From Pleionea litopenaei (GTDB taxonomy: Bacteria; Pseudomonadota; Gammaproteobacteria; Enterobacterales; Kangiellaceae), in assembly GCF_031198435.1 (NCBI RefSeq), contig NZ_CP133548.1, positions 2,266,001 through 2,330,000 on the forward strand: a DNA stretch of 64,000 nucleotides, given 5' to 3'. Below are positions 45,007 through 53,468 of the stretch, one piece after another. Under the pieces are notes generated by a model. That model did no database searches, had not been told where the DNA came from, and saw nothing but the letters and a program-made list of their open reading frames with translations. The first letter of the stretch is position 1. Every line of letters begins with the position of its first letter. The translations under genes were made by a program, and so were the position numbers.

Positions 45007-45876
45007 CTAGAGGCTACACACTAAACAAGCTTGATCATAAGGATCATCATCCAGCATGTTTTTTAGCGCTTCTTGCCATTTCTCTGAAGAATTTTTATTA
45101 GTTACTATGATACCCAACTCTTTTTCTCGCTTCTCAGCGCGCGCCACTAATTCGTCAATAGTACCCTGTGATGACCAAGTGTAACCATGCCCGTTAACTG
45201 GAATTTCGCCATCCTTCCAATCGTATTTGGTACGCAGCCGAAGTTCGTATTGTCTAGCCTTCTCAAATAACTCAGGATGATTTCTTTTTAAACCAAGCCA
45301 CTCATCCTGACGCTGAAAGAAACAGAAATAACAGCCGGAGCGTGAACGCCATTGATAGTATTCAGGAATGCCTACTGAGTCATCAAGAATCTGAAAAATA
45401 TCATCTCTAACTAGCCCATCTTCGATAAAAGGAAACACAGCTTTAATAGTATCTTTGTGACTGATATAACCCTCACGGTTCTCATCAGCCCTGATTCCTA
45501 TATAGCTGACAACTAGGTCATTTCCTACAAAGTCTTCAAATGGTTTAATTTTCATAGTTCTTGTACACCAACGCTGTTGAGCCGATGGTAAATAACCGCT
45601 ATGCATTTTCAACCAATGATCAAAGTCTTTACCACTGCTTAGACGAATGATTTCTTTACCAAGATAAGCTTCAAGCTTATCTAAATAATCATACACTTCT
45701 TGCAGCTCAGCACCGGTATCACTGAAGAAATATTCTAATTTTTTGTGAATTTCAGGATATTTATCTTTGATATAAACGGCCAATGCAGCGCTATCCTTTC
45801 CACCGGATAACCCTAGCACGTGCCGCGCATTTTCTAGGGAATTAATGGAATCCATTGGAATTCTATTGTTAGCCAT
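45007..45876 (-). CDS. sspD: Phosphorothioation protein SspD (PAPS reductase-family ATP pyrophosphatase)
   Basis: A 289-aa PP-loop ATPase that activates the DNA backbone for sulfur insertion. The PP-loop is LGLSGGKDSAAL near residue 21. Cysteines in RWCTR, SGCYFCFF and the C-terminal ACLVC could bind an Fe-S cluster or carry sulfur. It is much shorter than DndC (about 500 aa) and fits SspD. It overlaps the sspC end by 8 bp. Pairing with a DUF4007 protein and a large ATPase, rather than with DndD/DndE, supports the Ssp class over Dnd. Confidence 0.85.
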   Translation of the reverse strand: MANNRIPMDSINSLENARHVLGLSGGKDSAALAVYIKDKYPEIHKKLEYFFSDTGAELQEVYDYLDKLEAYLGKEIIRLSSGKDFDHWLKMHSGYLPSAQQRWCTRTMKIKPFEDFVGNDLVVSYIGIRADENREGYISHKDTIKAVFPFIEDGLVRDDIFQILDDSVGIPEYYQWRSRSGCYFCFFQRQDEWLGLKRNHPELFEKARQYELRLRTKYDWKDGEIPVNGHGYTWSSQGTIDELVARAEKREKELGIIVTNKNSSEKWQEALKNMLDDDPYDQACLVCSL

Positions 45877-48800
45877 TTTTCACCTCTTTAAGTTTGTTTC
45901 GCACGTTGGAGGATTGAGGTTTCTTAGAGCTGGAATTTCTTCGCTCCGTAAGAAACTCATCTACAACTTCCGCCAGAGCTGCAAGCTGCAATTCATCCGA
46001 ATGTTTCTCTAACGCTTCTCTCAGTAATGCTTTACAGTCTTGAATCGCATCTTTTCTTTTTCGATCAATTGCGACAACTTCATCAATAGGTTCACCGCCT
46101 TTTTTGAGAGACTTAAGCAGAATGACATCAAATTCACCATCCATGCTTTTGCGCGATCTGTCATAGTGAACCCTTAACGCTTCCAAATCTAGGATTCGTT
46201 TTGCGTAGTCACTCAACTTAACATCTACTTCAGAGCGATCCGTATCAGTCCATTTTTTCGTAGGCTTTTGTCCAAGGAACATCAAGACATTCTCAAGCCA
46301 GCTATCATCATCGCCCTGACGCTTCGTGAGACGCTTAATGAAAGCTTTTAAGCCATCGACATCTACCGTATGCTGATCTAAACCTTCACAGCGCCCTGTG
46401 ACCTTCCTGCGAAGTTCCTCAAGTTCATTGTCACTATCCAAATGAAATGCTTCCAGCAGCATTTTGATTTGCTGTTTAAGCATGTTTGGATAGCAATCTT
46501 TAAGTTCTTTCAAGCAGCCTTGTAATGATTGAGATAACCCCTCTAAATTAGGATTATCCTTTGCTAGTTCTTTTTCGTAGCCAAGTGCTTTAGGAATATC
46601 TTCAAAAATAAGAGTTTCTGGCGACTTAGCAAACTTAAACGCATCTCTTACTTTCTTTGTTTTGTTCGATAAATCAGAAGCCCTGGTTTTCTGTGTATAG
46701 TCGGGTAGACCACCAATAAATTGAGCCAATGGTTTAACTAATTGAACAACCGTTTGCTTTGATCCGGTATTGATAATCTTGCAATATTCTTTATAAATCG
46801 AAGAGCGTAATCCGGTAATTCTGAAACGCTGAAAAGTGAACTCAAATGGTCGCTTAACAAAACGCTCTAGCATTTCCTGTGTCATCACAGGCTTATATTG
46901 TCGGTTCTCGTATAGAGCTAGCTCGTGTTGATACACAATATAGGCGGCAATATACAGAATAGGTAAAACCCCAGCTTTAACCCCATAAGGTGGAGCCATT
47001 AATATATTATTGAGTTCTGCCAATGATCTTGGTGACTTTTCTGTTGAATCCAGAAACTGATTGATTTCCTTCCAAACGTGGTAGAAAGGTGATCTTTTAT
47101 GAGGCTCCTGAAATTCTTTAGTCTCTTTATTGTGAAGACCGGTAGCCGCTAACACTGAACGATATATGGCTTTTTCAGGTGGATATTTATCAATGCCCAG
47201 ATCTACTGCGTCAGATGGGTTAACCATCATCGCTTCCAGTAGCTTATTCCTCGCCGCATTCGCTTGTGCTGAAGGCCGATCACGGTTAATCAACTCATTG
47301 TGTAGTTTTGGCGATTTGCTATAAACCGTTTCCAACACCCAAGATAACAGCTCCTGAAAATCACGCTTGGTGTCTATCTCATATTCGTCTGCTTGGTAAT
47401 ACCAAGCGCATTCCTGTGGCTGCTCCTGTAAGCGTTGCAATAGATTACGTTCAGCTAATTCCGCAGCCGTAAGCCTATCTTCAAATTCTCTTTTGGCAAC
47501 AGGATCACTATTGAGTTCTTGGCGTTTGTTTTGCACCTGACGCAACGCTAATACTTCAGCAGTCGCTTCACGCAATTGAGAACCGTTAAGACAAAGAGCA
47601 ACCAAATCTAAATCGGAATAGTGCCGTATAACAGCTTCACTAAACAAAACTTCATCATCCTTTGCCGAAGCAAGGAAGAAAACAATGCGAGGCTCGCTGG
47701 ATTTCTGTTCAGATAATTTGTATGTCTGAGCATCAACAAATTCAGGCGTAAAATAGCGCAATGCGCCACTGTTAATTGTGTAGCGTCTTGCGACGATAGG
47801 CATAAGCGCATTGGCTTTGTTTAACTCATTCGCCAATGAAAACTCGCCTAGATTATTAATCTCTTCTTCTAAAGCTTCTTCAAGATCAAAATCACTGCCT
47901 TGCCATACACGATACTCGCCACTGAATCGACGAAAAGTAATAATTGATTTCTCTGAAAGAGCTTTTAAAGAATTGCCAACGGCAGTTTTAGTCCGTCCAC
48001 ATATTTCAAGTAGTGCTTTCGATGGCTTAAATCCGCCCTTAATGCCAATGATATTCAGCAGACCAATAGTTTTAAGCAAATTGAGCTGATCTTCAGGTGC
48101 ATCCCCAAGGCGCTCAATAGCCGTGACGACTTCGGCCCATCTTCTATGTGTTCTGTAGTCTCCAAGAGCTGCTGGTTGGTTGGTAATAAAGTAATCATAA
48201 ACATGGTGCGGATAGATAAAGTCTTCCGTTGATTCAAAACGGTCAATCATATCCTGCAATCCGAATTCTTCATGACTTCCCAGATAACTAAACAAAGTCC
48301 GTTCGTTCTGCGCAACTTTCTGACAAAGTGCAGGTAACAATATCGCACTGACAGGATGCAATGGATAGCAGTGGGCCATCATATCTGTCATAGCTTTCTT
48401 ATCTACCACGCCTGGTAAGGCTTCATTTTTCTGTAAAATATCTACGAAGCCTTTGATCGTCGCATTAAGCTGTTTTTTTTCTTTTGGTGCAAAGTTGTAG
48501 CTGAACGCAGCACTAACAACACGCAATACCTGTTCAGCAGATTCAAGGAATGGCACATCTTCAAAACGCCCCTGAACTTTAGCCCATTCATTTTTAAGGC
48601 TCTCGCCTAAGCCTTTGGCATATTGCTCAAAAGATTGGTGCAGCAATACAAACAAGAACAGGTTGCACTCATAGCCTTTACAGGCATGTTCTGCCAGTGC
48701 CTGTAACATATAAATATCATTAGCACCGTAATGCCGAGCTTCAAACTCCAGAAACTTTCCAAGTTCGTCAATAACAATATAAACGCCTTTACAGCCTTTG

Positions 48801-49351
48801 TTTGCGAGAGCGCTTTGCAGCTCTTTAATAAGGGCAATAACGTCTGAAACAGTAACGGTCTCTACTTGTGATAGCGCCTCTAAATCAGTAACAACATTGG
48901 GTTTTCGGCCACTAAAGTTAGAAAAATATTGTGCAGATGCCTTAGCAAGCCCTTGTACAATTTTCTTGCCCATTGGTTCGGGAGAGCCAGTAATTAATAC
49001 TTTTAAAAAGCCACTACTTTTTGAAATCTCTTTTCGGAAAGCGCCGGTAATTTCTGGTGCTGATTCCTTTAAGTTTTTTAAAGCTGCTTGTGTCGTTGCG
49101 GCGTCAGGCGATGAAAGTAAATGCGATAAAAAGACAGAAGCAGAAGATTTGCCTGATCCATAAGGCCCGATAAGCGACCATGCGCGAGGAGCTAGATCAC
49201 TACTGAATCCCTCTGCAACTCTGCTAAACAGTTTTAAGGCTCTTGATGTAGGAATATAGGCTTTGACTACATCAAGTGAATCAGCATCACGTTCCAGATT
49301 AATTGAACGAGTGTAATGAGTATTAATATGTACTTTATGTTTTATACTCAT
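45869..49351 (-). CDS. sspC: Phosphorothioation protein SspC (large P-loop ATPase)
   Basis: An 1160-aa ATPase. Walker A is SLIGPYGSGKSSASVFL near residue 66 and Walker B is VYIVIDELGKFLEF near 195. The middle region contains a winged-helix-like segment (LLEICGRTKTAVGNSLKALSEKS, split in two), and the C-terminus is a long helical charged region. Its position between the DUF4007 gene and the PAPS reductase gene identifies it as the ATPase of an SspBCD module. ATG overlaps the sspB stop by 4 bp. The name depends on context as much as on motifs. Confidence 0.8.
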   Translation of the reverse strand: MSIKHKVHINTHYTRSINLERDADSLDVVKAYIPTSRALKLFSRVAEGFSSDLAPRAWSLIGPYGSGKSSASVFLSHLLSSPDAATTQAALKNLKESAPEITGAFRKEISKSSGFLKVLITGSPEPMGKKIVQGLAKASAQYFSNFSGRKPNVVTDLEALSQVETVTVSDVIALIKELQSALANKGCKGVYIVIDELGKFLEFEARHYGANDIYMLQALAEHACKGYECNLFLFVLLHQSFEQYAKGLGESLKNEWAKVQGRFEDVPFLESAEQVLRVVSAAFSYNFAPKEKKQLNATIKGFVDILQKNEALPGVVDKKAMTDMMAHCYPLHPVSAILLPALCQKVAQNERTLFSYLGSHEEFGLQDMIDRFESTEDFIYPHHVYDYFITNQPAALGDYRTHRRWAEVVTAIERLGDAPEDQLNLLKTIGLLNIIGIKGGFKPSKALLEICGRTKTAVGNSLKALSEKSIITFRRFSGEYRVWQGSDFDLEEALEEEINNLGEFSLANELNKANALMPIVARRYTINSGALRYFTPEFVDAQTYKLSEQKSSEPRIVFFLASAKDDEVLFSEAVIRHYSDLDLVALCLNGSQLREATAEVLALRQVQNKRQELNSDPVAKREFEDRLTAAELAERNLLQRLQEQPQECAWYYQADEYEIDTKRDFQELLSWVLETVYSKSPKLHNELINRDRPSAQANAARNKLLEAMMVNPSDAVDLGIDKYPPEKAIYRSVLAATGLHNKETKEFQEPHKRSPFYHVWKEINQFLDSTEKSPRSLAELNNILMAPPYGVKAGVLPILYIAAYIVYQHELALYENRQYKPVMTQEMLERFVKRPFEFTFQRFRITGLRSSIYKEYCKIINTGSKQTVVQLVKPLAQFIGGLPDYTQKTRASDLSNKTKKVRDAFKFAKSPETLIFEDIPKALGYEKELAKDNPNLEGLSQSLQGCLKELKDCYPNMLKQQIKMLLEAFHLDSDNELEELRRKVTGRCEGLDQHTVDVDGLKAFIKRLTKRQGDDDSWLENVLMFLGQKPTKKWTDTDRSEVDVKLSDYAKRILDLEALRVHYDRSRKSMDGEFDVILLKSLKKGGEPIDEVVAIDRKRKDAIQDCKALLREALEKHSDELQLAALAEVVDEFLTERRNSSSKKPQSSNVRNKLKEVKNG

Positions 49352-50274
49352 GCAGCGATTTCCTTACTTGGATTTTCATAATGTTCAATAATGAAAGTCA
49401 TCGCATCCGTTTCTTCTGATAAATAAAGTTGATGCTGGCCGGCAGTATCACGAATGTCAAAGACACCCGGAATGTAGTTCACAAGCCGTTCAAGTTTTGC
49501 GACAAGATCACTTTCCGTTAACCTGAAAACTGAACCGATAGCGGGGTAGTTATCTTTACTATACATAAAATCTTCTATCGGAATCGCACGGGTGTTTTTC
49601 ATTTCAAACATTTCACACACGGCAAAGCCCAAGATGCCTAATGGCAAATCTGGTCGAGCCATAGGACGAGATTGATAGCTTCTCCCTCCGGCACTTTGAG
49701 TAACAAGCTTCAATAAAGAGAATGGAGAGTCTAATGCATCCTCTATTGGGGTGCGGGTATTTCCAGTGGATAAAGTGTACATACGCGGAATAAGTCCGGC
49801 ATCATTTGATAAGGTTGCCAAAGCCGGTTTTTTCCTATTAATAACTTTGTCATTTACAAAATCAGCAAGTGCAGTTCCGAGTTCCTGGCCGGTAAAGTCT
49901 GGCTTATGGAAGCGGTTGAAAAACCAGAACCACGATGTTGCCAGCTCTGCATTAGTTGCTAACAACCAATGCAACAACCAGATGGTTGCCTCATCTTCGA
50001 GATAAGGATCATAACCATCTTCAGAAGAGAGAATGTTATCTCCGAGATCAGTCGATTTGTTTTCAACCGGATCGATCATGCGACATGCACGAAGCCAATA
50101 TTTGATGGCAGAAACCATATTCTTACCAACTCCAAGCTCAACAGTCGCTTCATCAGACTCAAAGATGCCGCTATCCTTCGTCATTGCTTGAAAACCTTTG
50201 GATAACCAGCCATAACGCAAAGCAAAGGTTTCATGGCGGCCAAACGCCATTCTTTCTGGATTAAATATCATCAT
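49348..50274 (-). CDS. sspB: Phosphorothioation protein SspB (DUF4007 family)
   Basis: A 308-aa DUF4007 protein, recognisable from FGRHETFALRYGWLSKG (residues 11-27) and the LGVGKNMVSAIKYWLRA segment near 47. DUF4007/SspB is the DNA-nicking member of the single-strand phosphorothioation machinery. The N-terminal region should contain the winged-helix DNA contact. The ATG overlaps the end of the RHH-like gene and the TGA overlaps the sspC ATG. Confidence 0.87.
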   Translation of the reverse strand: MMIFNPERMAFGRHETFALRYGWLSKGFQAMTKDSGIFESDEATVELGVGKNMVSAIKYWLRACRMIDPVENKSTDLGDNILSSEDGYDPYLEDEATIWLLHWLLATNAELATSWFWFFNRFHKPDFTGQELGTALADFVNDKVINRKKPALATLSNDAGLIPRMYTLSTGNTRTPIEDALDSPFSLLKLVTQSAGGRSYQSRPMARPDLPLGILGFAVCEMFEMKNTRAIPIEDFMYSKDNYPAIGSVFRLTESDLVAKLERLVNYIPGVFDIRDTAGQHQLYLSEETDAMTFIIEHYENPSKEIAA

Positions 50275-50465
50275 TGGAGCTCCCGGTCTTGAGTGCCATG
50301 TTCTAGCGGTAAAGACTTCTGAACTTTCTCAGCGAGTAACTCTTCTACTTGAACAAGAAACCAAGTTTTCAGGTTTGTTCCTTCCAATCGAAGAACTGAA
50401 TGTAACTCTCTTTTTAACTCAGGCTCAATCTCAATGACAATTCGCCCGCTATTTCCAATACTCAT
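50271..50465 (-). CDS. Small RHH-like protein at the head of the ssp operon
   Basis: A 64-aa protein with a strand-helix-helix layout (SGRIVIEIEPELKRELHSVL, then TNLKTWFLVQVEELLAEK), as in CopG/Arc ribbon-helix-helix regulators. ATG 50465 is used; a GTG at 50471 is also possible. It overlaps sspB by 4 bp. It probably represses its own operon through the palindromes immediately upstream; this is inference. Confidence 0.65.
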   Translation of the reverse strand: MSIGNSGRIVIEIEPELKRELHSVLRLEGTNLKTWFLVQVEELLAEKVQKSLPLEHGTQDRELQ

Positions 50466-50500
50466 AACCACAACCTGCCTATAACTTAATCATCAACACT

Positions 50501-50545
50501 ATGGGACATAGCGCTTGTTATGTCACATAAGTAATGTTATGTAAT
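50501..50545 (-). promoter_or_regulatory. Palindromic operator region of the ssp operon
   Basis: Arms at 50501-50510 and 50519-50528 match in 9 of 10 positions with an 8-base spacer. TTATGT-C-ACATAA (50518-50530) is a nested perfect palindrome, and a further TTATGTAAT lies at 50537-50545. They lie 36-80 bases before the first gene, where a repressor would sit. The promoter boxes themselves are not clear. Confidence 0.5.
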
Positions 50546-51161
50546 ATACTAGCATATGTGATCTCAACTCCAACAATATAATCGTTTAATGTATGTTATC
50601 TACTATTCGCAAATGTTTCTTCAGTTGTAGAGTCCATTTGAGTCGGCACTTGCTCCAAATGTTTCCGCACTGAGCCAATATAAATCGGTAGTAGCGGCGT
50701 TGACAAGCCCCCTAGGAAATGGTTAAACATAGATACATGGATTGACAACTATCTTAACGAGAAGCTCACAAACGCGCTGTTCGTAAACGCGAAATCTGGT
50801 TACTTATTGTCTGAAGAAAGAGTGTCAGCAATAGAGCTTGGAGAAATGGACTTCTGCTTGAGCGGCATCAGACTCTCTGGTAATCGAAAGCCTGGTGGTA
50901 GTTTTGCTCTCTTCTATTTGAGCTTATTCAGCTAGTAAAAACTGGTTTCAACAAGCCTCTAGTTAACTTAAATGAGGCACCACTCCTGGTTAGAAGAGTC
51001 TTTAAATTTTACGTCCATTCAAACAGTTTAATGCCCAAAACAGCCCGATTACGTGGAGTTGCCGAATGAAATCTGCAGAAGAACCGTGTTGAATCCGTCC
51101 AATTAGGTCTTCAACATCTCTGCTACCGAATTCAGTTTGGGCATGTTCCAAGGTCACACCC
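50546..51161. other. Right-end non-coding debris of island 2
   Basis: About 600 bp without an intact gene. It holds one open but startless frame (50684-50935, listed separately) and a short minus-strand frame reaching into the tRNA repeat (stop at 51002) that reads HVIGLFWALNCLNGRKI at its end and may be another gene remnant. Confidence 0.45.
50684..50935 (+). pseudogene. Possible gene remnant, 83 open codons without a start
   Basis: An in-frame stretch from a TAA at 50681 to a TAG at 50933 with protein-like composition (KWLNIDTWIDNYLNEKLTN, later GEMDFCLSGIRLSGNRKPGG). There is no start codon or ribosome site near its beginning. It may be the 3' end of a gene cut by recombination. Identity not recognised. 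Confidence 0.35.
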
Positions 51162-51210
51162 TTCAAGTCTGGAAGGGCCACCATTTTTACACTTTCTCTG
51201 TGATCCCTAC
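51162..51210 (+). repeat. Right copy of the ~50-bp tRNA-end repeat (right end of island 2)
   Basis: Matches 34007-34056 from TTCAAGTCTGG to CCCTAC, with a lost C in the acceptor and a few substitutions. It ends on the hutD stop codon (51207-51209). Confidence 0.8.
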
Positions 51211-51827
51211 CGAATAAAAACGCGGGCTACAAATATTTGAGCTTTATCGTCAGAACAATGAACCGATTTTAGCTGATTTGTTCTATTGATCAGGGTATGT
51301 TTAGCAGTAAGTCTCTTAACTCTGCTATCACCATCAAGGGTTTGATATTCGAGGTCACACTCGCCAGAAATAATATAAATTAGATCAATGCATTGAGTTT
51401 GATCTTTACTGCTGAAAAAATCTGGCCATAAAAGGGTTTGATTTTGGAGCGTCAGCACATCAACCACGAAGTCAGCAAGGCGCTGATCAACCATTAAATT
51501 AAAATCCTTGATAGTACCCTTTATTAGCTCACAATCTGTTTGCCATTGACCAGAAAAGATCTGTCTCTGCAAAGGCGCATCAACGGAAATCCACTCCTGC
51601 TGATTAAACCGCAGTCGCATACCAGCGCCTTCGAGTAACATGATGCAACGCTGATAATGTTCAAATAATGAAAATGGCCCATCTTGAGACACCGTTGCAA
51701 TGGATAATCGCCACAGTGGTAATTGGTCGTCTGGATGACACTGCTCCGACACAGCTAGTTGACAGGTCTCTCCACCGCCATTCTTCCATGGCATAGTGAT
51801 GTAATCGACAGGAGAATAAATAAGCAT
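51207..51827 (-). CDS. HutD/Ves family protein
   Basis: A 206-aa cupin-like protein with the family hallmark MPWKNGGGETCQ at residues 12-23 and ISGECDLEY in the second barrel. HutD proteins accompany histidine utilisation genes in some bacteria, and Ves is a cold-related homologue; the biochemical function is uncertain. No other hut gene is nearby. Its 3' end touches the right repeat of island 2, so it is the first backbone gene after the islands. Confidence 0.87.
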   Translation of the reverse strand: MLIYSPVDYITMPWKNGGGETCQLAVSEQCHPDDQLPLWRLSIATVSQDGPFSLFEHYQRCIMLLEGAGMRLRFNQQEWISVDAPLQRQIFSGQWQTDCELIKGTIKDFNLMVDQRLADFVVDVLTLQNQTLLWPDFFSSKDQTQCIDLIYIISGECDLEYQTLDGDSRVKRLTAKHTLINRTNQLKSVHCSDDKAQIFVARVFIR

Positions 51828-51869
51828 CTGTAAATTCCTTCCGATGAATCTTTCAGCTCGTGACCATCC

Positions 51870-52283
51870 TTAACGTAAGTATAGCCACTGGAAAAGTACG
51901 ACCAAAACTAAAATCACATGAGGAAAAGCGACGGTTGGTCGTATTGCTTGAACAGCGTACTCTTTGATCTTTGCCATACCTTTGGATTCAAGCCTTTGAT
52001 ATTCGCTATTGAATTGAAAACCAGCAGCGTCGGGCCCTTCTCTCATATACTTTTCAATATCTAACAACCTTGGCTCTAAACGAGATTGAAAGGTCTTCCA
52101 AATTGAATCCTGTAGCCATAACACCGCTAAAATAAAAATGCATGACACCGAGTCAACCCTCATCATTTCAGAAAGAAAAAGTACAAAAATACTCAGCAGT
52201 TTTATGTACAACGAGTGTTGTTCATAACTTTCGAATTGATTTTGAAGTAGACACCATTCCGTTTCGTGCTTCTCATTACTCAT
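51870..52283 (-). CDS. Hypothetical membrane protein (137 aa)
   Basis: Predicted helical segments near residues 25-60 and 115-136, with a soluble charged loop between (SRLEPRLLDIEKYMREGPD). The pattern fits a small inner-membrane protein. Nothing recognised. It lies on the same strand as the HutD gene, but 42 bp upstream, and no operon can be asserted. Confidence 0.55.
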   Translation of the reverse strand: MSNEKHETEWCLLQNQFESYEQHSLYIKLLSIFVLFLSEMMRVDSVSCIFILAVLWLQDSIWKTFQSRLEPRLLDIEKYMREGPDAAGFQFNSEYQRLESKGMAKIKEYAVQAIRPTVAFPHVILVLVVLFQWLYLR

Positions 52284-52379
52284 AAGATTTCCTAATAATT
52301 CTTGTTAATTAAGTCCTTTGTGTTCTGCCAGGCATTTACACTCGTTGCGATAAGATTGAACAAGATTTCTATCGTTCAG

Positions 52380-52829
52380 TTAATTATGTTCATCATTCTT
52401 ATCATTGCTCGAATTCCATTTAAAGATAACGATTGCTAAAAATATCAGGCCAAAGGGTGTTCCAAACGGAAAGACTAAAGTCCATAAAATAGAGACTATT
52501 ATAAGGTAAATATTAAGATACTTAGAACGATAATATGAAATAAATAATGCAATCGAATTTAAAATAATTCCAGGAGTTGAAATAATCATACATAGATATA
52601 GATACGCAAGCGCAGAACTTAAAGCTCCAGCCATATGTGAATCATCACCTCCGTGAAGAGTAATCGTTTGAAAGGTATCGTAAAGCCTTAAAACAAATAT
52701 GGTCCAACCAAAAATGATGCCTAAATGAAAAATAGCGCCGATAATCGAAAGTACTTTCCCGACTTTTAGACGCTTTTTGATTGGTGTGGACATATCGCTT
52801 TCTGGCGACTGATAGATATTTTGTTCCAT
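52380..52829 (-). CDS. Hypothetical membrane protein with NxYQSP-type N-terminus (149 aa)
   Basis: Starts MEQNIYQSPESD, then four hydrophobic helices (about 22-45, 65-90, 92-115, 117-138). Short proteins that open with N-x-YQSP and continue into TM helices are common in gammaproteobacteria and are of unknown function. The gene at 62694-63068 has a similar opening (SNPYQYSE). Confidence 0.6.
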   Translation of the reverse strand: MEQNIYQSPESDMSTPIKKRLKVGKVLSIIGAIFHLGIIFGWTIFVLRLYDTFQTITLHGGDDSHMAGALSSALAYLYLCMIISTPGIILNSIALFISYYRSKYLNIYLIIVSILWTLVFPFGTPFGLIFLAIVIFKWNSSNDKNDEHN

Positions 52830-53000
52830 ATCTTTAATAATTTATATCCTGTTTATAACTCTCATTCTATTCAACGCTGCTCGTCAGCATTATGCCAGTT
52901 CGGTTCATTGTAAAATTGACTCTTTCTCTCAAGCCAAAACTCACTAGTTATACATTAAGTCAGAGCTTTAAAACTACCTAAAGGCATATCTACCAAGAAC

Positions 53001-53456
53001 TCAAAGCGCTAATTTGAATCCTTCATGAGTTGCTTTAAATCCTAGCTTTTCATAAAAGCGAATGGCGTCGGGTCGCAGTTTGTCACTGGTCAATTGAACA
53101 ATCTTACATCCTTTTTCCTTAGCCATTTCGAAAGCATGAAGAAACATTTTTTCTCCTATTCCTTGACCGCGAAAAGAGTCATCAATACGCACGCCTTCAA
53201 TCAAACAGCGTCAAGTGCCGACATGGGTTACATAAGGAATGAACGTCAATTGCATCATACCGATGACTTGATTCGATATCTCTACAACTAATAGTTGATT
53301 GTTTACATCATTAGAGATCGCATGAAACGCATCGACATAGGCTGAGTTTAATGGCCTCGATATATCTTCGCGCTGACTTCCTAGCTTATCTCTGGCGAGT
53401 AATGAAACCATGGTTTCTAAGTCGGCAATTTTGGCTGTACGAAAATGTATATTCAA
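53001..53456 (-). pseudogene. GNAT N-acetyltransferase interrupted by one in-frame TGA
   Basis: The frame from ATG 53456 reads an acetyltransferase N-terminus (FRTAKIADLETMVSLLA) to VTHVGT, then meets TGA (53211-53213). It continues in the same frame as RCLIEGVRIDDSFRGQGIGEKMF, the acetyl-CoA loop Q/RxxGxG/A, and ends normally with YEKLGFKATHEGF. In related proteins the stretch reads GG-W-R-x-LIEGV, so the stop replaces a probable Trp (TGG to TGA). Together the parts make a full-length 151-codon GNAT gene. Either it is a recent nonsense mutation, a sequence error, or the stop is read through. Confidence 0.85.
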
Positions 53457-53468
53457 AGATAACTCCCG

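Larger units (their letters stand above)
34057..51161. mobile_element. Island 2: Ssp phosphorothioate defence island without its own integrase
   Basis: A 17.1-kb block between two imperfect repeats of the tRNA 3' end. Contents: dnd-related methyltransferase, SspH/G/F/D/C/B-type genes, an RHH-like gene and about 700 bp of debris at the right end. No recombinase is visible, so it was either mobilised by the island 1 integrase or has lost its own. The right repeat abuts the stop codon of hutD, so hutD probably lay right after the tRNA before insertion. Confidence 0.65.

Noticed and set aside
45869-49351. BREX or DISARM component (large P-loop ATPase)
   Set aside because: No PglX, BrxC or DrmB partners are near; the flanking SspB- and SspD-type genes explain it.
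45007-50274. Classical DndBCDE phosphorothioation cluster
   Set aside because: The sulfur gene is short for DndC, no DndD SMC-like or DndE gene exists, and a DUF4007 gene is present; this fits SspBCD.
53205-53210. Frameshift in the GNAT gene
   Set aside because: The two halves are in the same frame (six bases apart after the stop), so a nonsense codon and not a frameshift breaks the gene.
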